DNA of 64,000 nucleotides from Triglochin maritima (Eukaryota; Streptophyta; Magnoliopsida; Alismatales; Juncaginaceae): positions 12,454,743 through 12,518,742 of the forward strand of contig OY821772.1 in the NCBI GenBank assembly GCA_963682175.1, read 5' to 3'. The translations under genes were made by a program, and so were the position numbers. Positions 47,001 through 57,849 of this stretch are shown here, in pieces; position 1 is the first letter of the stretch; each line of letters begins with the position of its first letter. The notes below the pieces were generated by a model. That model was not told where the DNA came from, made no database searches, and saw nothing but the letters and a program-made list of their open reading frames with translations.

Positions 47001-47845
47001 GCAACACACTTATTCCGCACATAAACCGACACTACTCCGGACTGACACAACACTCATTCCGGACCAAGATTCTTACTTGTAATACGGCAACGCAACCAGA
47101 CACGTAGCCCTGCTTCATAGAGAAGTTCGCTGACGATCTCCTCCTCGAGAGGTCCCGTTGGGCTTCCTCCAGGCCTTCAACCAAGAAAGTGTGAACCGCA
47201 TTTGCCCACGCATATCTCTTGAGGCGCTTGAGGTTCTTAAGGTGTTTCGCGTACCACGCTTTAGTTCGCAGTGATCCATCGAAGAACAAAAAATGATTGA
47301 AAATCATAGAAATAAGGAGTCGGACGTGCTCCTCCTCCTCGCCCATCTTGCTCGTGGCGGTAAGATGACCATGTAGCTGGGTGTTGTCGAGGTTAACCCC
47401 GTCGCGTTTCTCTACGTACATGGCATCCATATCCACTCTCTGCCCATGTACTCTTAGTCCAAGTAGAAGGGCGACGTCTTCTACCGTAAATGGGACCACC
47501 CCAGTGGCTATTCTCAGACCGACTTCATTGGCGTCGAAGTGTTCGACGAACCAACCCAGTATCTCGTTGTCAGTTGTGACGTGAGGAAAGCTGAGGAAGT
47601 GACCGAAAGGCGTCCGTTGGAAGACATTTTTCTCCTCCTCCTTCATCCGGTCGAACTGCTTGTGAAGGGCCGCGAAACCGCACTTGGTTTCACGGAAGTA
47701 GTACGTGCTTCCCTTAAACCACACAAAAAAATTGTTAGAGGCCAATAATGAACCTTAAAATGAACCAGAAAGAACATGGTTGACAAAACACCTGCGCGGC
47801 TACAATTTCAGGAGCAATGGAGGTTTCAGGTAGAGAAGGATCCAT
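44054..47845 (-). CDS. Plant-mobile-domain / charged-helix / ULP1-type protease protein of the MULE
   Basis: Three exons keep frame: 47792-47845 (MDPSLPETSIAPEIVAAQ), 47077-47712 and 44054-46270, giving 968 residues. Acceptors have branch-point CTAAC with a T tract, and TGTTTTCAG. Exon 2 is a PMD/DUF1985-like domain (PFGHFLSFPHVTTDNEI, GVVPFTVEDVALLLGLRV). Exon 3 begins VWLCEKFKLGDP, then has a low-complexity stretch of about 250 residues made of EEERNKREEEER-type units (45061-45777), predicted to be a long charged helix. It ends with a ULP1/C48-type cysteine protease: SGHW (His), FIQYNS (Asn at the usual Asp position) and NDCGPYVLYW (Cys). ULP1 enzymes process or remove SUMO; what these TE-borne versions do is unknown. 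Confidence 0.8.
45061..45777 (-). repeat. 18/36-bp coding minisatellite for the Glu/Arg/Lys helix
   Basis: CTTCCTCCTCCCTCTT-type units on + encode EEE(R/E)(K/N)(K/R)RE repeats on -. The pyrimidine purity of one strand is nearly complete over 700 bp, and long open frames on all overlapping frames here are by-products. Confidence 0.85.
46271..47076. repeat. ULP1-gene intron made of TTATTCCGGACAGACACAAGAC repeats
   Basis: About thirty units of 20 to 24 bp with core TTCCGGACA occupy 46350-47060. In gene sense they read TGTCCGGAATAAG, the same orientation relative to transcription as in the transposase intron. Confidence 0.9.
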
Positions 47846-48217
47846 TTTCGCCTTGTCTTGGTTTTCGTTACTGGAATGGAAAGGTTTTGGAGCAATGAAG
47901 GTTTTGGATGAGCGTATGGAAAGGAACTCCGGGTGAAATGGGGAAAGTTACTCGAATGCTGTACCGCCGCTACTGATGTACGTGAAGTCGAACCGTCTAA
48001 TCGTGATTTAGGGAAATGAACCGTCGCACGGAAATGAACCGTCGCACCCAACAAATCGTGATTTAGGGAAATGAACCGTCGCACCCAACAATTCGTAATT
48101 TACATTTCCCCGCGCAGAAGTTTTGGTTGACTGGACGCTGAACTGGCAGCTGGCGTGTTATTCCACGTAGGACGCGTCACGGACGCTCGCGTCCGTATAT
48201 AACTATTCATAAAAGAT

Positions 48218-48557
48218 AGCACTTTAGAAAGCTCCAAAATAAGAGTTTCCCACGCATAATTTAATTCTATACCAACCAGAGCAAATAGGGATTCAAAATG
48301 GCTCATCAAATAAAAGGGTCCCAAAGAGCCCAGTCACCTGAAAAGCTGATGAGGTGGATCCCCCTTGGGAATGTATAAAATAAAAGGAAAGAGAGAAACA
48401 GATCTCACCTTTATTTATCTGATTAATGTATTGAAGACAATACAGAGAGCACGTACCCAGCTATTTACAAGGACTAAGCCAAAATTTTGCAATTCATGAG
48501 ATCGATGTCGAACACTGATCATTGAGATTGTAGTGCAAAATCATTGTTTACTTTTCT
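48218..48557. other. 3' flank of the Apollo-like gene
   Basis: No other gene is seen between the MULE duplication and the stop codon; it should contain the 3' UTR on the minus strand. Confidence 0.6.
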
Positions 48558-50091
48558 TTATAATCTGTCTTTACAACTAACAAGCTTTGCACCGCAACGG
48601 TCCCGCCTCATTAGACTAATCCTACTTCTACGCACACTTATAGGAGCAAATTTGACTGGATTTTCCTTCTTGCCTTTTCGTATTTTAGATTCCCCGCTGT
48701 CCTGTACTTGATATGTTTGGAAATATCTGAGTCTCTTCCCCAGTTCGGTTCTTCTAGAATTCAAACTGCTCTCATCGTCAAGTGGTAGGCTGCCTTCCCC
48801 AGAATCACCAAAATACTGATCAGGATTGATATAACAAATATACGATGATACAATCCCAATAATTTTGCTAGGCCGGAGAAGCTTCACTAATTCACTTATC
48901 TCGCTGAAGCATGAGTGATCAGAGTAAGGCACGGAATATGAAAACTTATGATATCTTTGTGGAGAACAAATCCGATTGACGTTGGAGAGCTCGTTTGTTT
49001 TGCTAGTACTAGTTGTATAATCACTGCATGTATAAGGCAAGCAGTCCCTCTTGCCCAAATGTTTCATTCCCCATGGAAGACCAGAGGGCATGATTCCAAT
49101 GGTGGGATGTATCGTGTTCATTGCCTCAAGGACATCAATTGTGAGACTGTAACGTGGAACAGCTCGAATTCGTGTGAGGCAAGTGCTCGTAGTGAATATG
49201 TTGTCATAGCCAAGAAGGTGCATAGTCCGAAGGCGTTCCGGCCAGACCCAAATCTTTACATACAAGCATAAATAAATAATATGTGAGAACTAAATAATAG
49301 AGAATGCCACTTTAAAGTTACCACGCTAACTAGAAAAAAAATAACACAGACAACCACTTGAAGAAAGTCAATGTTCTACAGCAACTCTACTTAATTCCTA
49401 ACAGTCAGAATTTTCCAATCATATCTCCTAACAAAATAGTTTATAAATATGTCTATAGCTAACAAGAGGTTTAAATCTGTCCTGGAAAGGAACTGACCAA
49501 TCTGGAAGAGAAAGGAACACCAGTCCATTAGTCTATAGCTGGTAGCTACCAGCTTAGGTATGAAATTTAGTATTTCCTTAAACATACATTGCCTATTGAG
49601 TGTCTCTGGGTTGGCTACCAAACACATTGATTTAGACAATAATCACTGATTAGGTCATAGTTTCATGTCTATGGAAACTATTCCCAGATAGTGGCTTACT
49701 AACGAAGAAGCATTCCAAATAAATTTGGTTTAAAAACTGGAAATGTACAAAGGAGCCAAAAGTACCTTTGTGTGAAAAGCCTTTGAAAGATAGACCAAGA
49801 GATTTTCTTTCCCCAGTGTATCAATGCCAATGACAATGTCGTGCTGAGGATGTGAAGTAACAATATTTGCGACCTGTAAATAATGAAAACAGAATCTTCA
49901 CAGACTGAACAATTTTCCTCACAGTAAGCCAATCATAATACTTTTTACTACAAGATAACTCTTAATATGGCCTGAAAAATGAACCATAGTTCTTCCATCA
50001 CTTTTTAGCAATTAAGATATCATACAGATTGAAGAATAAAGAACGATAATTAATAAATCCATTTTTAACATGTATACTACGGTACTACCAA

Positions 50092-50130
<39 letters not shown>

Positions 50131-53100
50131 ATGCCTATTTATCATGTTTGAATAGAGAAAATAATTTACACAGGATATTTTTGAAGTGCAAAGAATTATT
50201 CCACCAAATACAATAACATATGAATCTCTCACATGAATGAGTTGTTTTAGTAATGACTTATCTAAAGAAACTTTTGTTATTGTTTGTTCTCCTTCGGAAG
50301 GTTAAGTACTGATTAAAGGAAAGGAGATGATACATCTCAAAAATGAAAGAAGTCAAACTACTACTAGGAGCTAGCAAAACATCCATGACCAGGTAATGAA
50401 CAAGGAAGCAGATTTAATATCCATTAACCTATTTTTAAATTTGTCGCGATGTTAGGATATAAAATGACATCATGGAGCTTGACAGAAATAAAAGAAGACA
50501 AAAACCTGCTGAGCAGCCATATTTCGTGAAGGAAAGGAATATGATGGGTGGCAATAAGTGTTGTCCAAGTATAGTATATCCAGAGTGTCATCCCCAAGAG
50601 TAGTTAGCAGAGTATGTTTTGCAACTTGTGCTCTTTCACTGTTTGATTCCCAACGATAATCTCCAGTATGCAGGACACATCCGAATTCTCCTCTGAAAAA
50701 GTACATAACAGAACCTAAAGGATAGCAACTATTTAATTGTTAAGATACATCGGTGTTAAGAGACTTTTTTATTGGTGCATTATGAGACCTACACTGCAGT
50801 GATTGCAAGTTCCGACATCAAAAAAATTGTATAATCAATAATGTAACTTTTTTATGAAGAATGAAAGAACCTGAGACCAAAAAAAAAACCATTTTTGCCA
50901 TTTCAATAAAAAAACTAAGAGAATAACAAAGACCACCAAAAGAACTCAAAAACTTTAATACCACCAAAAATGCAGTGCAAAACCGAGGAAAAGGCAACAA
51001 TCTGAACTTCAACGAAAAAACTGAGAAGGTTCACATTGGCCACTAGCCCCTACACTACAAAAGTTTGAATTTCTGTCACCAAACTACTAATAAGAGGGTC
51101 AAAATCTGGCATTATAATAAAGCATGATTACACCATATGAACAACTAGTTCATATCCAAAAAATGGAAGAGCAACACAATCTGACTTCTATCGAGATACA
51201 AAGCGTTGATGTGGCAGGTGGTCACTCTCATTGCATGTTTTCCAATTGTAAGCCACCATGGCATTGGTGCGCTTCTATTTTTCAAAGAGAACACTTGTTA
51301 TGGGACACTGGGATTCACCACACACGTTCCTATTTGTTCCTTATTGTTAGCATATTCCTATTTTTATCTTCTAATTTCCAAAAATGCAACTTCTTACATG
51401 AAAAGGGACTTTGAAATCACTATCACCAAAAACAGGTTCATACTTTAAAATTAGGGTTAATTACAGTTTGCCCCCCTGAACTATATCTTGGTATCACTTT
51501 GCCCCCCTGATGTTTCAAAGTTAACAGTTACCTCTCCTGAACTTTAATTCTGTAACACTTTGCCCCCTTGAACTTCAAAAATTCATTATTTAACACACAT
51601 TCGACGTTTTTTTTCCTAATTTTTTTGTTGTATCCCTAATACACTCCTAAACCTATATTTACGTGAAAATTTGGATCGAAACGGATGTCGGATATGGTTG
51701 GAATTTGGGTCAAATTGACACTCAGAGGAGGTAACTATTAACTTTGAAACTTCAGGAGGGCAAAGTGATATCAAGGCATAATTCAGGGGGGCAAACTGTA
51801 ATTAACCCTTAAAATTAAGCAACAAAAGGGATTTAAATCTTTTAACCAACTAACAAAAAAGTTCAAATATTTGATATGATACCACCAAAATAGTTCTAGT
51901 TTTAATAACCAACCACCAAACAGAGCTTCATACATTAACATCAGACCACAAAAATGGATTCAAACCTTTGCCACCAAGAACTTAAAATATAGATATCAAA
52001 AGTTCAAACTTTGATATTCATATACGAGTATAAGACCAACCACAATGTTTCAAATTTCAAACTCAGAACCACCATACCATTAAAAGCTTGATATCTGGGT
52101 ACCAAATTCATTGGAGAAATGTAAAAAAATCAAACGAAGAGATAAATCTAATGTTGTGTTCAAACGGGAATTGAGTTAAAAGGAAGAAAAATGGAGAAAC
52201 GATTAGAGAGAATTCACATTTTTCTTTGGAGAAAAAATTATGGGGTGTTTGGATAGAAGGGTGGATAGAGAAGAAATGGAGACAAAAGAAGAGAACCAAA
52301 TGTCATTTCTCTTCTTTTGTTTGGATAGACAAGAAAAAATTAACTTCTCTTATTTGAACAAAAACATGGAAGGAAAAGAAAAGAAAAGGATCAAGCTGAA
52401 TTGGCCAACCAACCCGTCATGTGTCCTAAACAAATAGTTCTCTTAGTTCAATGGATCCTACTAGCATCTAAAATGTTAACCTTCTAGCATAAATTTAATA
52501 AAACCTAAAATATGAATATAAAAAATGTTTAAAAAGTGCAACCAAGTTACCGATAAAAAATGCAACCAAGCTGAAAAATAACTAATTTAGATCATAACTT
52601 ACATAAGTTTAAGATCTAAAATAACATTGAAAATATTCATAAATTTGGGGAAACATATAAGTTCTGAAATCATAATAAATCACTTAGAAAAAGATTTTTT
52701 ATTTAAGACACACTTCAAATATATTAGAAATCCTAAATAACTATAACATTGGTAAATAACAATAATAAATCAACAACAAGGTCAAGGGGGTGGGGTGTGA
52801 AAAACACACACCTAAACTGAAAGGCCGTCAAAGCAGGTACCTGTCGCTGACAATAGCCAACAGGGGAAAGAAGAAGAACTGGTGTTTGGGTGACTGTTAT
52901 TTTAGGATTAGGGTTCTAAATGAAAGAGAATTTGGATACAACTAGAATGGTAATTTGGGAATGAAAAAATGGTTCCACAGCTTCCTCTCCAATTTGAGGA
53001 GAAAGTTGAGAGGGCAATCTTGTAGGAGAGTTTATTTTCATTTCTCTTCTAAAAATTCTATCTAGACAAGAGAAACCCAACTTTCTCTCATGTCCTCAGA

Positions 53101-54349
53101 AGATTAGTTGTTCTGAGAGAGCCTAGTTTTAATCAACCAATCCCAATTACTCATAACTGTTGAGGGACTATCTAATATAGACCATAAGTAATCATGCATT
53201 CATGCATCAGACCCGATGCTGTCATTCTAAACAATTTTACTCCATCACCCCAACTTAACTTGAAATTCGCCTATGTAAGTTTTACATAGCTTGCCCAAGT
53301 TAAGATAGAGGGTTGCAACCAACGTAAAAACCCAGCTAGTCCCATTGAAATGAAACTCAAAAGAAGTTCATTGGGGGCATCACCCTCTTAGCAGCGTATT
53401 GCATCTGACCCTAGATGTAATGATTCAAAGTAAGCAAGGGTCCCCAACTAGCTTTGGTTTAAAGGCTTTTTGTTGTTGTTGTACTACAGTTTGGCACGAC
53501 AGCAATGGGTAACCCTTTAACATGTGACCAAAGCTTTGAGGAATAATTTTGATATAACTTCACCTTAGTACAGGTGAATTCATCTCCAAATTCAGTTTTC
53601 GAGGTGAATTTTTTTTATGTAAATCAACCCATTGAATTACCAAAATAATCGATGTAGAATATCTACCATGAACCATAAATTTCCCGAAATCAAACACCAA
53701 AAAGATTCAGATTTCAACGTCAGCCCACCAAAAAAACATCCAAAGGTTGACAACAGACCACCAAATGATTGAAACATTATCACCGTCTCCACAACGGGCG
53801 AGAGTCGTGACACCACTCTAGAACCCAACCTCTACCAACCTTGTGTAAACTAAAAACTAACGCCTAAGGCTAAGGAGTTCCGACACCAAAGAGATCAAAA
53901 CATTGCCACAACGAAATAAAAGAAACTAATATTTTAACACAAAACACCAAAGAGAACACACGACGGATAGAAGTATGAATTCCAGCACAAAACCACCAAA
54001 AGATCCAAACTTTACAACCAAACCCGAAACCGAAACTCGAACCCTCACCAGGGCAATGGCAAGCATCGATAGGCGTGACCTCGACGGGCACCATCTCCCC
54101 GCTAACCCCCGACCTAACCCACACCTTCTGCTTCACCCCGACCTCCAATGCCCGGACTAGACCCATGTCGAACCCAGGGAACCTGTGCGGGAGGAGGCAG
54201 GCGGAGACGGGGGAGCAGAAGAGGGGGCCTCGGGCCCAGTTAGCGGAGAGCCCCTTGGTGTGGTCGGCGTGGAGGTGGGTAAGGAAGTAGGCGTCGCTTG
54301 GTTCCGTGCACTTGTCGACGGCGATCGATCGCCGGCGGTCGCCGTCCAT
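48558..54349 (-). CDS. SNM1B/Apollo-like DNA-repair metallo-beta-lactamase nuclease
   Basis: Four exons keep frame with GT-AG sites: 54049-54349, 50506-50714, 49766-49873 and 48558-49253, giving 437 residues. The family are 5' exonucleases of the metallo-beta-lactamase/beta-CASP fold that act in crosslink repair and chromosome-end protection. Motif 2, HLHADH, is at about residue 25; IDACHCPGSVMYFFRG gives the next metal-binding His; VLHTGDYRW gives motif 4. Beta-CASP features follow: LYLDNTYCHPSYSFPSR, IVIGIDTLGKENLLVYLS, KIWVWPERLRTMHLLGY, and VPYSDHSCFSEI near residue 350 with a conserved His. The tail is basic. The short length and domain order fit Apollo/SNM1B (Arabidopsis At1g19025 type) better than Artemis. 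The first intron is 3.3 kb and holds a MULE-type MITE and a SINE-like tail. No disabling change is seen. Confidence 0.9.
50098..50129 (+). repeat. Poly-G run of 32
   Basis: An uninterrupted G homopolymer in the second intron of the Apollo-like gene. It lies on the strand opposite the transcript, so the RNA would carry poly-C. Confidence 0.85.
51454..51808. mobile_element. MULE-type MITE, 355 bp, long inverted ends
   Basis: GGGTTAATTACAGTTTGCCC starts it and the reverse complement ends it. Similarity runs about 80 bp inward, with repeats of CACTTTGCCCCCCTGA. Flanks are an exact 9-bp TTAAAATTA (51445-51453, 51809-51817). It lies in intron 1 of the Apollo-like gene. Confidence 0.9.
53400..53486 (+). 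repeat. Au-like SINE 3' tail
   Basis: CCAACTAGCTTTGG, TTTAAAGGCTTTTTG and a TTG-repeat end match the tail type of the truncated SINE at 5154-5187. The upstream limit is uncertain. Confidence 0.5.
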
Positions 54350-54605
54350 CGCCGACGAGGGTCAGGGTTTGGGGCTTTGGGGGGACTTAGCGGGAAAGAG
54401 TTGGGCAGTGGAGAGGTTTTGGGGGATTTTGAAATGTGTTGACGATTGATAACCGGGAATGAGATGATGAAGATATTTGTGTTTGGGCCCATTTTGTCTT
54501 GTTTAGTTTAGAGTTGGTCTTATTTTTGTAAATTTCCTATTCTCGCACTTAAGGCATCACTATCATGACCTAGGTCATGCACACTTTCTCTTTCTTTCTA
54601 TCTTT
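54350..54605. other. Promoter and 5' UTR region of the Apollo-like gene
   Basis: Sequence between the start codon and a truncated LTR. No motif was firmly identified. Confidence 0.5.
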
Positions 54606-55622
54606 TGTAGGATTGTAACACGGTTTAGTTCTAATCACTTTTAAGCTAATTACCTACTTGTTCAAGCAAACAATGAATGCACAGCGGAATTAAAAACAAA
54701 CAAACAAGTAAAGAAGAAATAAGGTAAACCACAATGGAGACAGAGGTTTTATAGAGGTTCGGCATCCCGCCTACTTCCTCTCTTGCAAGCTCCGCTCGGA
54801 TCACCGAGCTCCGCTCACAACTTCATTTTCCACTCCTCGTTTCGGGCCGGGAGAGAACGCTTTTACAACACAAGCACTGCGAACACTTTCGCTTGCTTGA
54901 CTTTCTTCCTCTCACAATCCGACAGGGAACACTTCGGGATTTCACCAAATCCTTGCTTCTTGAACAACAATTGAGTGGGACAACACTCTCTAAATCTTAA
55001 GCACATTTTTAGTATGATTTGACTATGATCAAAGGTGTGGATTTTAGGCTTAGAGTGTATGATTGGGGAATTTGGAGCTTGTGAGTTTCTCTCTAGTGTA
55101 TATGACAAATAGTAGTAGGAAAGTTGTGTGAAATGGTGTTGGACAACTCTATTTATAAGCTCATAAAGTGTATAAGATACACAAAACAGAGGCCTGCAGG
55201 ATGCAATTCTAAGTAAGTTCGGTCGACCGAATCGGGCAGAACGGTCTACCGTTTGGTAATTTTGAACAATGTTTGGTTGACCGATAATGGAACGGTCGAA
55301 CGAAACAGGTTATAAGTTAGGTACACTTAAGTTAACGGTCGAACACCGAAAAAGGTTCGGTCGACCGAAAACTATCACGCTCTACGAGGTTGGCGAAAAT
55401 GATCAAGTTCGGTCAACCGATCCAAAGTCTTCGGTCGACCAAAAACTTCCATGCAGTTGCACATTTTGGAGACAATTAAGTTCGGTCGACCAATAGGCAA
55501 TTATATATTTTGGGTTATTTGTAAATAATTCGAATACGATCGTTGGTATAATACAACAAGTCTATCGATCGGAAGATTATGTTGATTCGGTCGACCAAAA
55601 AGGTATGCACGGTCGACCGAAT
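54606..55622 (-). mobile_element. Family B LTR, inverted, truncated
   Basis: On the minus strand it ends CAATCCTACA, and it matches LTR B in the GAGCGGAGCTTGCAAGAGAG region, the TATAAATAG box (rc near 55152) and the palindrome array. The first 370 bp of the LTR are missing; the sequence passes into a gene fragment. Confidence 0.8.
55208..55622. repeat. CGGTCGACCG array in inverted LTR B
   Basis: About a dozen CGGTCGACC and GGTCGAAC variants in 415 bp. Confidence 0.85.
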
Positions 55623-55941
55623 GTGGGCAGATGAGGGTGTAAAGAAAACCAAAAGGAAAGGGAAAGCGGTGATGGAGGATCCAGACAACGACGCACGCTT
55701 ACAGGAAAGCGGTGATGGAGGATCCAGACAACGATCGAAACTGGAAAAGGTATGCGTCGTTGTCTGGATCCTCCATCACCGCTTACAGGCTCTTCAGGTC
55801 GCGGCCTCGGTCAAACAGGATGAAATTACGCTTCAACGAGAGAAGATAGCGTTGGAAACAGAGAAAGAAGAAACTCATCGAGCTTCTATGAAGTACGACC
55901 TTTATATTTCACTTCTGAATGTCAAGGAAAAGACATCCTGA
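55623..55941 (+). pseudogene. Gene fragment resembling the C-terminus of a MYB/NAM-like transposon-associated protein
   Basis: The frame ends with ALQVAASVKQDEITLQREKI, ALETEKEETHRASMKYDLYI, then LLNVKEKTS and a stop, resembling the coiled C-terminal tail of NAM-associated/MYB-SANT proteins common in plant Harbinger-type elements. The upstream part is rearranged: a 31-bp block occurs twice directly and once inverted. There is no start or full domain, so it is a fragment. Confidence 0.5.
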
Positions 55942-56660
55942 CCCCATAAGATGAAATTAATTTGGAGAAGATTAGTGACCAAATATTTAAGTAGAATTTT
56001 GTGTGGTTTTTTCCCCATTTATAACTTATCTTTCCTAATTTGTAGTTGTAGTTTTTATTTCAGTTTAAGACTTATCTTCCATATTTTCATGATCAGTTTT
56101 AGTTGTTATTTCAGTTTAATTGTTGCTTTATATTTTAAATTTAGTACAATATTTCCTATTTCAGAAAAGTTAGTGTATTTTAGTATAAATTTCGTACCTA
56201 ATTATTTATCAAAATATAAACCCCATAATTATTGTAACAAATACCAATAAATCTTGTATTGCTATTTTTTTATCATTTTTAATCTTTTTCTTAATTTTTA
56301 TTTTTTAAAATATGGTTTCTAATTTTTGTTATTTTTTAATTATTATTTTTTTCGGGAATCGGCCCCAACTTTTTATACGCTCTTTTACACATCATTTCGA
56401 GGTGGATTTTCCAAACAATTAAAAAACAATTAAAAAAATTAAAAATAAAAACAATGATAAAATATATTTTACAAAAAAGAATTAAAAACATATTAAACAT
56501 GATTTAAAAAAAATAAAACAAAAACAAAACATTTTTAAAAAAAGTCACGACCGACCTGGTCGATGACCTTGTTGGTCGTGGGGATGACTGACCGATGGGG
56601 AGGTCATCTGCGGATGACCTCCCCATAGTGGATGGTCTTACACAACCACATTGTTTCTAC
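55942..56660. other. AT-rich intergenic DNA; one perfect hairpin
   Basis: No gene. ATGGGGAGGTCATC (56595-56608) and its reverse complement (56613-56626) form a 14-bp stem with a 4-base loop. Confidence 0.6.
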
Positions 56661-57849
56661 TATGGGCGTAAACGGGACGGATAATGCTCGGTCACCCGTC
56701 TAGGTCGGGTACGGGTACAAAAACTCATACCCTTTTAAAATTTCATACTTGTTTACCCCATATATGTTTACCCAATTAATAAACAGGTCATGTACGAGTA
56801 TACACATTACCCGTATCCGTATACCTATTAAAATATATTATATATTTTTATATAATATATGTTTTATATATTTATATATTTTATATGTTATATTTTTTAT
56901 ATATTTTTATATATAATATTTTGTTATACTATATATTACATGTTTATATACTATATTTTATATATATTTATATATTATACCTACCATACTCGTTTACCCG
57001 CCCCGTACTCGCTAACTTAACAAGTACGAGTCAAGTACAGGTATAAATGTTGTGCCCAGGTATATACTCGTACCCACTAATTTAGCTCGGTACAGGTACG
57101 GGTAGGGGTGAGCAAAACCGTCTGAAATTTTGGATACCTGAAATCTAGATATCTGGTTTTCCATATCACCAAAATATCATTCCGGATCTGATCTGGATTA
57201 AACTGGATATCCATATTTTGGGTATCTGATTTTCGAATATCTGGTTATTGTTCCCATAAATACCTGCATAAATTTTCACACATTCTCTAAGCTTTCCAAT
57301 CCAAATTCCAATCCAAAATAATAATAAAAATTACTATATCAATAATTATGCGGGGATAAAGAAATCATAATCACCAAAACATTCACAAAACTGATTCTCC
57401 ATCATAAACACGAAAAGATCAAATGATTCATAACAAATAAAAATCACAAAGTCAATTTGGATTTCAGGAGTCCAATACAAAGTCAATATTCTTATAGTGT
57501 TCTTATAGTAATGCCGGAGTTGGAGAGGAAGGAGATGATGGACTGGAGATGTTATGGTTCGGTCAAATGAAGAGGGATTCATGAGAATCCGGTTACTCGG
57601 ATTTGACAAGCATTCATAATTCGGATTCGGATATCTGAATTCTCCAAAGACCTCATCCGAATCTGGTCCGAAAAAGGGGTAGAAAATCGGATCGGATCGG
57701 ATTATTAGGGTCGGATATCCGAATATTCTGATGTAATAAATCGAATACCGGATCGGAAAACCAGGTATCCGAATTTTTGGATTTTTCTTCTCACCCCTAG
57801 GTACGGGTAGGGGCATACCCAACTCATACCTGACCCATTTACACCACTA
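56661..57849. mobile_element. Outer hAT-like MITE containing a nested MITE
   Basis: TATGGGCGTAAACGGG at the left and CCCATTTACACCACTA at the right are imperfect reverse complements. Flanks GTTTCTAC and GTTTTTAT look like a decayed 8-bp duplication. Its own interior is rich in GGTACGGGTA and TATATA. Confidence 0.65.
57103..57799. mobile_element. Inner hAT-like MITE (697 bp)
   Basis: It starts TAGGGGTGAG and ends CTCACCCCTA, flanked by perfect 8-bp repeats GGTACGGG (57095-57102, 57800-57807), the hAT duplication length. The interior holds GGATATC/GATATCC-type inverted motifs and no transposase. Confidence 0.9.

Larger units (their letters stand above)
39303..48208. mobile_element. Complete Mutator-like element (MULE) with FAR1-type transposase and ULP1 gene
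   Basis: Exact 9-bp repeats ATAAAAGAT flank the element (39294-39302, 48209-48217), the size Mutator elements make. Terminal inverted similarity is weak: both ends hold GGACGC facing inward, and both hold GCGTCACGGACGCT in the same orientation, so it resembles non-TIR MULEs. It carries a transposase gene on + (39852-42436) and a convergent gene on - (44054-47845) for a protein with a ULP1-type protease end. MULEs that carry ULP1-like genes are known in plants as the Kaonashi group. Nearly all non-coding DNA inside is made of TCCGGA-centred repeats. Confidence 0.85.
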
